From: Corylus avellana
Lineage: Eukaryota > Streptophyta > Magnoliopsida > Fagales > Betulaceae
Length of the DNA: 64,000 nucleotides
Reading direction: 5' to 3'
Assembly (NCBI RefSeq): GCF_901000735.1
Contig: NC_081543.1
Coordinates: forward strand, 8,477,921 to 8,541,920
Shown here: one piece after another, positions 1 through 9,426 of the stretch
How positions within the stretch are numbered: the stretch's first letter is position 1
Layout of the letters: each line of letters begins with the position of its first letter
The notes under the pieces: generated by a model
Databases searched by the model: none
Told to the model about the DNA's origin: nothing
Seen by the model: only the letters and a program-made list of their open reading frames with translations
Made by a program: the position numbers and the translations under genes

Positions 1-289
1 AGGCTTCATCTTCAACCTTAGTTGAAGGTTTAGCCTCTCACGGCTACAAAAATCAAATTAAAATTAATTGTATTCATCAAAACTGATAAACTTACAAAGG
101 AAAAACGTGTTCAGAGCTACAAGATGCAAAAAACTCAAAAAATACACTGAAATCTTATAGGAAGATTTCAGACCCAAAAATGGTGCAATCTTCTAGTCTT
201 GGGTCATGATGACGAAACCAGTCGAAGAGATCTAAGGCCTTTCCTAGCCTTCTTCGTCATGAGTGTGTATGACAAATTCGTAACGAAAC
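1..289 (-). repeat. Gypsy LTR remnant, cut by the window edge
   Basis: The words around 1-110 (CAACCTTAGTT, TTTAGCCTCTCA, AATTAATTG, CTTACAAA) recur in the same order at about 52683-52775, inside the minus-strand gypsy LTR at 52093-53282. This is therefore the same kind of LTR in reverse orientation. The similarity fades after about 110. DNA after the TRIM (704-830, with a reversed TATA-like TTTAAATAGC) may be the same LTR resumed. Confidence 0.5.
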
Positions 290-703
290 TGTAAGACCTC
301 GCTCCAAAGAGTATGATATTGTTTGCTTTAGGCCAAACTTGCTTAGTTTTATTATTGGGTTTACTCCAAAAGGCCTCATACCATTTATTGAGAGCATATT
401 CCATATAAACACATTATTTTTTTCACACCCAGTCAATGTGGGACGTCACAATCACCTCCTCTTGGAACTCAGCATCCTCGTTGGCAACCTTCATGGGCTT
501 GTGCACGCTCCCCCCATCTCAGGCTGGGTTATGACTCTGATACCATATGTAACACTCCGCTCCAAATTATATGATATTGTCCACTTTGGATCAAGCCCAC
601 ATGATTTTATTATTGGGTTTACCTCATACCAATTAGAAAGAGCATATTTCATATAAACACATCATATTTTTCATACCCAGGCAAGGCAATGTGGAATGTC
701 ACA
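290..703 (-). mobile_element. TRIM (miniature LTR retrotransposon), both LTRs present
   Basis: Two direct repeats, 290-450 and 548-703, share TATGATATTG, TTTTATTATTGGGTTTAC, AGAGCATATT and ATATAAACACAT. They flank about 97 bp. On the minus strand the LTR at 548-703 ends in TGTTACA and is followed by a primer binding site, TGGTATCAGAGTC (533-545), which matches initiator tRNA-Met. There is no coding capacity, as expected for a TRIM. Flanking bases (GAAAC and AGCAC) do not form a clear 5-bp duplication, so the insertion is old or one edge is off by a few bases. Confidence 0.75.
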
Positions 704-2007
704 AGCACAATCCAAGAATAATTAATCATAGCGAATTCATGACGAAAACCCATAGAACCTTTAAATAGCTACATTTTTCACACAAAACCCTTATGACATG
801 AAAAGAACAACTAGTATATTTTTTGACACATCGGATATGGCAAATTTCTAAAACCTAAAACATAAATATATGGGGGCAGAGGGAGGGGGTTGAGAGAGGT
901 CAAATGCCCTTTCACACCTCCCAAAAATTCTCATTACCCCCGATAGAATTTTCCCAATACCTTGGTTGTCCATCCTCAACTACTCATCAGTGGCATCCAC
1001 TTTACACTAGCAAAATATTTTCAAGAGAACTGAGATTCATCCTCAACCTCCGATGGGATATTTTTTTCTATAATTGTTAGTTTGTTTTAGGATTAGGAGA
1101 TTAGGACAAATAAAGGTAGAAGAAGGAAGAAGGTAAACAACTTTTTGATTTTTTGCAAAACGCAATGTTTAAGTAAAGCAAAGCAAAGACACACCATTTA
1201 AATACGGTTGAGAAATGCTCATTTTGTTTAGACTTGAGAGAGACCAATTGACCTTATAACTTATAACATTAGAATTTGAAAGGAGTTAATATCTTAATCA
1301 AGATTGTGGCGCCAACTTTAAACATGTTTTTTTTTTTATATAAGAGAGTGAGAGAGAGAGTTCAGTCACCGACTTTAAACCTAAGGGCTAAGTATATATA
1401 TAAAACATTAATGCAATTTGATTTAGTGAAATCAAACTTGAGGCCTGACTTGTCTAGGTGCAATGTGTGATTAGTATATTTTTTCCGGGCACACAAATTT
1501 GTCAAAAAAAGTTTCAAGTATTTAATTAAAATTTTACATTGATTAAGCTTTTATATATAAATTGCTCTTTTAAATTAATTTTTATGAATACATTTAATTT
1601 TTGTTATATATTTAAATTATATGAAATATATAATTGTAGTTACTTGAGATTATGGAGAACGACAATAATTTAATTGAGCTCTAATCAAATTCTAAACGAG
1701 ATGTGAAGCTATGTTCAATTAAAAACAAAACATCATAACATTTTTTCACAAGCAATCAAATCAGCAGAAAAGGGAATACATAACTCATTTGAATGTATCA
1801 ATTAATTGTATTCGCTTTTTTTAGAAACAAGGATTAACATTTCGTGGCCATAATAAATCTAAAGACTAAAATAATCAAAGAAATTTTATTGAATTGTTGT
1901 GTTTCTTGTGAAGCATTATAAAAAAATTGACAAACTAATCTTAAAAAATGCTCATGAAATTCATTGAATGACCAAACCATACATTCAACAAAAAAATAAA
2001 TAAAAAA
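704..2007. other. AT-rich intergenic DNA, no gene seen
   Basis: No supported ORF. The first ~130 bp may continue the LTR remnant from the window start. The rest is AT-rich DNA with a short GA run near 1348-1360 and poly-A/T tracts. No RNA gene or transposon end recognised. Confidence 0.5.
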
Positions 2008-3540
2008 ACTAGCAAATGTTGCAACAGGTGAAAGTCTAGATGCTATTGTAAAAGATCTTGGAGACTCGTCATTTGTTATCCTAGTCGATGAATCTTGTAA
2101 TATATATGTTAAAGAACGACAATCGTTTTACATTATGTAGATAAGCGGGGCCATAAGATTGAACTTTTTAGGCATTACACATGCTAGTAATACCACAATT
2201 GCAGTATTAAATATGGCAATTGAGTCAGTGCTTAGTAAACATGATTTAAGTATTAGCAAATTGCAAGGATAATGATAGGATTGAGCTAGTAATATGCGAG
2301 TAGAGTTTAATGGAGTTAAAAACTTTTTTTGAATGATAACACATTTTCCTATTACATTAATTGCTTTGCACATTAACTTCAACTGACTTTGGTTGCTATA
2401 GGTAAAAACGATTTTAATATTGTTGAAGCATCATGCAAATGTCCACTTTTTGAAAAACAAATTGCTGAAGTTGTGGAAGCACTTCAAAACATTGAAACTT
2501 CTACTAATCATGGCTTGAATCAATAAATGAATCTAAAAAGACCCAAATATAAACATTGGAATTATCATTATAGTCTAGTTATTAGTCTTATTCTTAAGTT
2601 TTCTTTTATTATCGATGCAGTTGAAGATATTGTTGAAGATGATTTATATTATGAATAGAGAGCATAAGTAAATATATTAATTCAGTTGCTCCGAAATTTT
2701 AATTTTGTTTTCAATTTACACTTGACAAAAAATGTTTTGGGGATTACTAATGAGTTATCTTAAGCATTACAACAAAAAGATCAAGATATTCTGAATACAA
2801 TTAAGTTGATTGAAGTTTCAAAGCAGCATTTACATGCAATGAGAGAATATGAGTGGAACTCTTTATTTGAAAACGTTTATGTATTTTGTGCCAAAAACAA
2901 TATTGTTATCCCCAATATGGATGATTTGTACTAATCCCGGTCACAATGAAAAGCTCAAAGCTTGAAAAATTTGCGTCGTTATCGTGTGGAGCTTGTTATA
3001 CTATTATAGATATACAACTCCTACAACTTAACAGTTGTTTTAATAAGGAAAATTCTAAATTGTTACTTTGTGTTGCGTACATGCTTGAGTTCAGATGATT
3101 CATTTGCTACTTTTAATAAGGAGAAATTACTTCATATTCCTCAATTTTATCTAAATGATTTTTCACCAATTCAACTTATTACCTTGGATAGCCAACTTAA
3201 AACACATATAATTGACATGCATTATAGTGAAGAATTTGCAACACTCAAAGGGATTGGACAACTTGATTAAAAAATGGTAAAAATAAAAAGAGATATCATA
3301 TATTCATTGGTTTATTCATAGGTGACATTCTTATTGATTATGTTAATTGCGACAACTATTGTTGAAAGTGAATTGTTAGTAATGAATATTGTTAAAAATC
3401 GTTAATGTAACCAAATGAGAGATCAATGGATGAGTGATTGTCTAATTACGTACAATGAAAATGTAAACTCTATCAACAATGAAAAAATATGAAGTGATTG
3501 CAAAATATGAAGAACTCGTCAAAAAAAATTGAGTAAATTA
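2008..3540 (+). pseudogene. Degenerate hAT transposase (ZMYM1-like, hAT dimerisation type)
   Basis: Reading across several stops and frameshifts, this follows the colinear order of the plant hAT transposases usually annotated as 'zinc finger MYM-type protein 1-like'. The block DAIVKDLGDS..ILVDES (about 2040-2095) carries the first catalytic Asp region. It is followed by FLGITHASNTT, by SKHDLSISKLQG, by LGITNELS.ALQQKDQDIL (about 2735-2800), and by FNKEKLLHIPQFY...THIIDMHYSEEFATLKGI (3112-3255). The C-terminal dimerisation block IATTIVES..VMNIVKNR lies at about 3345-3405. At least eight in-frame stops and a gap in the middle show it cannot encode transposase. Terminal inverted repeats were not located. 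The family is recognised from motif order; loss of function is seen directly. Confidence 0.75.
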
Positions 3541-4349
3541 ACGTCATGCGTGACAAAATCAATTATAAGTTACATTTATATGTTTTAAACAATAATTACA
3601 TTTTATTAAATTATTTATTTATTTATTTTATTAATTATATTCTTTAATATTCTTTAATTAATTTTTGTTCAACATAAATACATATGAAAATCTTAGTTGA
3701 GCAAAGATTCGTTGACATTCTTTGTAATATTTTAAAATTTCATTTTGTTTTCTTTTTGGCTTCTTTCCAGTAAATGGAAAGAGTTGGAACCTCTTCAGAA
3801 TGTTTTACAAGTACGACTGTGTTCCAAACTTGGGCTTCAGAGATTTCTAAGCCCCCGATCGGTGCTCTTTGCATGCTTCCTAGTGGACATCGTATAGAAG
3901 TGTAGGCTATGGCCCATGGGCCACATAAATATGGGCTCAAATAGCAAACGTTATGCCCGGGAGTAGTGGATCACTAAATTTGGATTGGGTCCAACTATAA
4001 AGAAGGAACAGTTCTCATCCTCCAAAATGGAGGAACAAAAGCCCAGAAAAAAAAAAAAAAAAAAAAACTCATAGAGGAACAAAACAAAGAAAAGAAATAT
4101 CAATAAATAAATAAAGCAAAAGAAACGTAATATCAAAAGCGTGAAGGTGCCAGTGGGTTTACATTTATACTGCGAAAATAGGGGAATTTAAGAAAATAGT
4201 ATTTTTGGAAATTTGTTTTTTAATATTTTTGGAATTGCGTCGAAAAATAGAGCTTTTTTAGAGTAAAAAAAAAAGAGATTTTAAAAAAAAGTTTTATTTT
4301 GAGCTCTTTCCAAAAATATGTTTTGGCAATTTTTAAAGTAAAAAAGTCA
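3541..4349. other. Intergenic DNA, no gene seen
   Basis: AT-rich, with poly-A at 4048-4068. Short ORFs on the minus strand (3740-4136) are low-complexity and match nothing I recognise. No RNA gene seen. Confidence 0.4.
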
Positions 4350-4532
4350 AAAAGTGTTATTTAGTAAACTTTCATGCTACTGTCATATAACTATGGTGAT
4401 ATGACAATAAAACCAGACATTGGATCAATGAGAGCTTTATAACAAGAAAAAATCAATGGTTGATTTTTATTGTCACATCACCATAGTTGTATGACAATAG
4501 TATAAGAGTTTACTAAATATCATTTCTCTTTT
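4350..4532. mobile_element. Hairpin MITE with ~55-bp terminal inverted repeats
   Basis: The left arm (GTTATTTAGTAAACT...ACTATGGTGATATGACAATA, about 4355-4410) is the reverse complement of the right arm (TATTGTCACATCACCATAGT...AGTTTACTAAATATCATTTC, about 4470-4527) with a few mismatches. The unpaired loop is about 60 bp. Length under 200 bp, long TIRs and no coding capacity define a MITE. I could not fix the target-site duplication, so the superfamily is open. Confidence 0.75.
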
Positions 4533-4566
4533 TCTTATGTAACGAATTTGTATTAAAATGGATAAC

Positions 4567-5320
4567 TTTTTTTTTTTTGAAGGGAAAATCATTCCAGTCT
4601 CATTAATTGATGAAAGATCACGAATATAAAACTCTTACATCACAGAGCAAAAGCTTTGAAAAAATCATAGCCGAAGTTACGAGGTTACAAGTCATAGATA
4701 CATACATAACAATCTAACATTCAAGACCTATTTATGACATCAAAATTCGTTAACCTATGACTAATCTTCAGTTGTAACAATAGGTCTGCTCCAGACAAAT
4801 TCAATCCGATATATAGATAGCAACATCCTCCTGCCGAAACTCATCCTCCTCGACTTGCAAGTTAGGAAATTCTCAACCCAACAGCCCTGGACCACAAAAT
4901 ACAGAGAAAACAGGAAAAAAAATAAAAAAGACACAAAAGCCCAAAAAACACCACCAGAGGAAGACTGTCGGATGATCTTGGCCAGAGTGCGAAAAAAACC
5001 ACGCTTAGGCGCGTGTGAGTCACGATTTGTCGTGGGATTGCCGGAATCTGATGCAGCAAGTGTGGTTGGAAGTAGGCGGGGCCGGTGCACGTGGTGGAGG
5101 GGCGCGTGTCTAGGTGAGTCTGATAGAGAGACGTAGATTGAGCTATGAACAGTCCGATCCAAGAACCCTATCAGCGACAAAAAAAAGCACTACAGAAATG
5201 GTAGATGATACACCTTATGCCATTGCGTTTGAGCCTGTAACCAAACAAAAGTAAAGAAAAAGAAAAAAAGGGGGAGAAAGAGTCGGGGAAGGGAGGGGGA
5301 GAACTTCCCCTCTCCCAAAT
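4567..5320 (-). other. Possible 3' end of a LINE-type element, antisense
   Basis: A poly-T tract at 4568-4579 opens a segment that, read on the minus strand, ends in GAATGATTTTCCCTTC followed by poly-A. That resembles the 3' end of a plant non-LTR element. ORFs inside (4761-5180 minus, 4855-5136 plus) overlap on opposite strands and match no protein family I recognise, so neither is called. A retrotransposed gene fragment is an alternative. Confidence 0.25.
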
Positions 5321-6887
5321 GAATAACTATGTTGATCTTATGTGCTTAAACCTAAGTAAAGTATAATTAATCCCAAAAATCTTCATCTTCTCCCATGGTG
5401 GGATTTTATTTTGTTATATCTATTATATTCTTGTACGTAAAAGTTGTTTCTTTTTACATTTTATTTTTACTAAACAAGAGGCAAAAATAGTTGAACAACT
5501 TCTTTCTTTCTTTCTATTTTTTTTTTTTTTTTTTGAGGTGAAGTTGAACCTCTTTTAAACGGTCTTATTAGAGTAATGCTTTCTACTATAGTATTAATCT
5601 TTTATCTGGTTATTTAAAGTAAAGCTATATATATATATAGGGAAACGACATTTACTTTTTTTTTTTTTTTTTTACAAATTATCTATTCATTGATATAACA
5701 ATTAAATGGGGCAAAATGCTCCGCACAATGCCAAATATATAATTTGGAATCTTTATAACTCAAACATTATCTATAACATACACAATACCCTTTCGCGCTA
5801 TTATAAAACAATATTTATGAAAAAATTACCATCTCAATCAGTTTCAGATTTACAGTAAATTCTGGCAAATCATGTCTTTATTTGTTGCCATGTCCTTAAT
5901 TCCCTGGTTATTTATTTATTTTATCTCCACTACTAGTGCTTTATCAATCACAATCTTCTTCGTTGCTTTTACCATAGTGATAATTATTTTTTATATTTGA
6001 TAATTCCCCCGTCATTGGTTTATGGTTTGCTCACAAAAAATGAACCATAAGGAAACAAAAAACAAACAAAAAAACCAATTTCGTTATTCTTAAGGATTCG
6101 TGAAAACAAAACTTAAGAAAACGAATAAAATTTCACCACATAGATCGCTATTAAAAGCATATATAGATAGAATACATTCTTATTTAAAAATAACAATATA
6201 ATAACAAAAACTCAACACATCCTCACGCGTTTCACACGCCACCGCCAACCAGCCACGCGCTGCGAAAAAGCACATCGAGGACGATTGACACACGTGCCCT
6301 GATTGATCTATGGTGGAGGCAGAAAAATGAAGGGAGAAGGGGAAAAGAGAAAGCTGGTAGGGAGGAGAGAGTCGTAACTCCCTCCCCCACTCTGCCATGC
6401 TCTCTATGCGCTGCTTTATTTCTAGTAATATTTACCCCCTTCTAAATATCATTCTTTTTGCAATGTCATAGTTTAGAAGATCTTTGAAAAAAAAAATATA
6501 TACATTACAATTTCTACTGCAAGGTTTTAGTAAAAGAGAGAACAGTAATTTCTACATGGTAATTATAGTAATGCATAATTATTGCAGAGTTTTTTATTGT
6601 TTTAGTGAGTGAATAGTATTCTGTGTTTGAGTACTTGTTTATTTACCGAATAAAACTAACTAATTGGCTGAGTTTATACAAAAAAATATATATTTTTTTG
6701 TTTTTGTGATTTTTAATGATTTGAATGTCACTAAAATAGTTTTTGGGTGACTTGTGGAAGTTGTTTAGATGAATGCCCCACAAAACGGCATCGCTTCGCT
6801 ATTCTTTGCCAGCTCACAGTTGACATAGCCAAAACACCCACCACTCACCAACTGCCAAGTCCGCGGCCGCGCCATTCCCAAGCACCC
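5321..6887. other. Upstream region of the phosphatase gene
   Basis: AT-rich DNA with poly-T tracts (5519-5534, 5658-5673) and no supported gene. It must hold the promoter of the plus-strand gene at 6888. TATA-like stretches occur at about 6503-6511 and 6685-6694, but neither can be chosen by eye. The minus-strand ORF at 6180-6398 has no recognisable domain. Confidence 0.4.
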
Positions 6888-7481
6888 ATGGACGCACCAC
6901 CACCGCTACCAGGCAAATCCGGCAGCAGCAGCACACTCCTCGGCCGCCTAATAAGCGTAGACGCCTCCATCTCCCATCACCTCCACACCGTAACCCGACC
7001 GCTCCTCCCCCACTCCCTCCTCCTCCTCTTCGAGCTCTCCGCCGACTTCCGCCTCTTCTTCCCGATCTCCCTTTCCCTCCTCCTCAGCCCCACTCTGCTC
7101 CGCCCCTTCCTCCCCCCTCTCCTCCTCGGCCTCATTCTCGACCTCGCTTTCGTTGGCCTCGTCAAACTTATCTTCCGCCGCCCCCGCCCTCCACACAACA
7201 ACGCCTCCACCATGAAGGTCGCCGTATCCGTCGACCACTTCTCCTTCCCCAGCGGCCATGCCTCCCGCGTCTGCTTCGTCGCCTCCCTCGCCCACCTCTC
7301 CGCCGCTGCTCTGCCGGATTATAAGGCCCTGAATTATGCTCTCCTTCTTGTTTTGGTCTGGGCGGTGTTCACATCCGTCTCCAGGGTTCTTCTCGGCCGC
7401 CACTTCCTTTCCGATGTCATCGCCGGGGCGTGTTTGGGTGTTCTCGAAGCTCTCTTTGCTTTCCACTTCCTCAGGTTTTAG
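6888..7481 (+). CDS. LPPB: Lipid phosphate phosphatase (PAP2 superfamily, LPPB-like)
   Basis: Predicted 197-residue membrane phosphatase of the PAP2/lipid phosphate phosphatase family. The family dephosphorylates phosphatidic acid and related lipid phosphates. All three signature motifs are intact. C1 is K93-x6-R100-P101. C2 is PSGH at 121-124. C3 is S165-R166-x5-H172-x3-D176, carrying the catalytic His and its partner Asp. Hydrophobic stretches at about 40-70, 74-96, 125-141, 150-164 and 178-194 look like membrane segments. ATG 6888 is preferred because its protein starts MDAPPPLPG, close to plant LPP-beta proteins. An in-frame ATG at 6747 would add 47 residues of non-family sequence. The gene has no intron and sits alone. 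The coding region is strongly C/T-rich and GC-rich compared with its AT-rich flanks. The assignment to beta rather than another small plant LPP is by recall. Confidence 0.9.
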   Translation: MDAPPPLPGKSGSSSTLLGRLISVDASISHHLHTVTRPLLPHSLLLLFELSADFRLFFPISLSLLLSPTLLRPFLPPLLLGLILDLAFVGLVKLIFRRPRPPHNNASTMKVAVSVDHFSFPSGHASRVCFVASLAHLSAAALPDYKALNYALLLVLVWAVFTSVSRVLLGRHFLSDVIAGACLGVLEALFAFHFLRF

Positions 7482-8240
7482 CGTTTCAGGTACTGTGATC
7501 TCAGATTTTGGTCAAGATTAGCTTCTTCTTGTGAGCTTAATTTGAGTATGAATGTCCCGTTTCTGCATTAGCTTACTTGTTTTTCTTTATTTATTTTCGA
7601 AATGTGACTCCATAGCAGTCTTAAATTCATTCGTGCTGGTGGATAAACATTGGATGGATTTGGTATGAAGTCTTAGGGGGCTACAAGTATTTTAGCGATA
7701 GGAGAAATGGCGGGTTTAAGATCTGTAGATTGATTAGGATTTTGAAAAGCTTGAGGTTTACGGGCAAAAAGGGGTTCTGGTCAGCAACGAAATTGGGTTT
7801 TTGAGGCAGGCATTCAGGGGTTGATTGGTGCCAAAGGTTAGAAAATATCATTGGGGTCTTATGGTTTCTAAAGGTGTAGGGAAAAGGGTTGTGTTTTGGG
7901 GTTTATACTAGGCTTGAAGAAACCGAAACTTGGCTCTGCGCGGTTGTTAAGATCAGTAACCAAGCTGACTTTTTGAAATTTTATGTGCAACTTGATATAT
8001 GGATGGATTTTGGTTTGTAAGAAAGATTTTAAGTAAGGGTTAGAAATGAGTGGAGAATTATATCAGGTTGTTGGTTTTAATTGGTTGTAGAGGTTTAGGA
8101 ATTGGAAGTTAGGTAACCATGCTTTTCATAAGCTAAAACACTTAAATTTCAAAACTTTATTAATCCAACTCTAGTAATCTTTGAGAAGCACCCAGATTTT
8201 TATAGGCTTTTGCGCGTTCTTAATCAGTTTGTTATGAGCA
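7482..8240 (+). other. 3' flank of the phosphatase gene (likely 3' UTR and beyond)
   Basis: T/G-rich sequence directly after the stop codon, without a supported ORF. It probably contains the 3' UTR. I see no decisive polyadenylation signal and no RNA gene. The plus-strand ORF at 7336-7521 is a frame shadow of the phosphatase gene. Confidence 0.4.
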
Positions 8241-8530
8241 AGTGCAATGAAAGAGACATTGAACCATCTTTTGTTAAATTGTTGGGTAGTTTGGGCTTTT
8301 TGTTGGTTGGTTTTTTTTTCTCTCTGTGGATTGCGCATGGATTCTTTCTTAATCAGTTCATCATGGCCTATATTTTGGAATAAGAAAATTCAAAAGCTTT
8401 GGTTTGACATTCAATTGTGCTGGTCTTTGTGTATATAGATGAAGTGCTGCATAGACGTGTAGTCGATTTGTATGCTTATTTGTGGAGTACTCGAAATGCT
8501 GCTGTGTGGAAGATGGTGCCTACCTGCCTT
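8241..8530 (+). pseudogene. LINE remnant (reverse-transcriptase zinc-binding region)
   Basis: Two pieces match the C-terminal zf-RVT region seen more fully at 16500-17135. The first, KETLNHLLLNC (8249-8281), corresponds to the ETVDHFLLHC block there. The second, VVDLYAYLWS...AVWKMVPTCL (about 8458-8530), corresponds to the VFDLLACWWS...AVVWKMV block. About 130 bp of unrelated or decayed sequence separates them. Only a short piece remains, and no function is possible. Confidence 0.55.
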
Positions 8531-8891
8531 TTTATGGTGTATATAGATGAAATGCAATAGTTTTACTTTAGTGGGCATGAAATATTATTGTTGGGACTTT
8601 GGTTCACCAATTTTTCGCTCGTTTATTTTTACTCATCAATGGTTTTGTTATTGGTTTCAAATCTAGATCCTTCTTTAGATTTTACTTGTCTTTTAGGTAG
8701 AAGATGTTGCCTACCTGCCTTTTTATGGTGTATATAGATGAAATGCAATAGTTTTACTTTAGTGGGCATGAAATATTATTGTTGGGACTTTAGTTCACCA
8801 ATTTTTCGCTTGTTTATTTTTACTCATCAATGGTTTTGTTATTGGTTTCAAATCTAGACCCTTCTTTAGATTTTACTTGTCTTTTAGGTAG
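8510..8891 (+). repeat. Tandem duplication, two copies of a 191-bp unit
   Basis: 8510-8700 and 8701-8891 are almost identical: AAGATGGTGCC against AAGATGTTGCC at the start, then a few substitutions such as TTTGGTTCACC against TTTAGTTCACC. Both copies end in CTTTTAGGTAG. The unit begins inside the LINE-derived WKMVP coding remnant, so the duplication happened after that LINE fragment had decayed. Only about four differences were noticed, so the event is recent. Confidence 0.9.
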
Positions 8892-9426
8892 AAACTATTA
8901 TTACGCCAAGGTAAAGGCCAGAGATCATGATGCAATGCTTCAATGAGGCCAACTACATACATACAAAAAAAAAAAAAAATCTGGCTCGCGTCGAGGCCAC
9001 ATGGCTCAATTAGACTCACCTATTGATAGAGTTTGACAAATGACCTGCAAGCAATAGTTATTTTCTGGAGCTATTTGATTTACCAAATTATCCTTGATTC
9101 AATAAAATTGACTAAAAGCTAAACATTTGGATAAAAGGAAATTGTATTGATCTAATAAATAAACTACTATGTAGACTTACTTTTGAACCAAAAAAGGGTG
9201 CTTGTTTTGGATCGCTAGGCTTAGGATTTCAAAGGGAGTACTTCTCTATTTATTTTATGGATGCAGTATTAGATGTACCATATTTATTGTCCGAGATTCA
9301 CCAGGATAAAACAAAATTTCTTTACTAAATAGTATGATGACTCATGCAGAGTCCTGAAATCTAGAGAACTTGCTGCAGAGATTTGGAATTGAAGCATCTA
9401 CTGCACAAGGAAGCCATGATCACTAA
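8892..9426. other. Intergenic spacer, no gene seen
   Basis: Poly-A tract at 8965-8980, otherwise mixed AT-rich sequence. No ORF, RNA gene or element end recognised. Confidence 0.4.

Noticed and set aside
6948..7466. 172-codon antisense ORF rich in Glu and Gly
   Set aside because: It is the reverse of the pyrimidine-rich phosphatase gene. Composition alone keeps it open, and the plus strand has all three PAP2 motifs.
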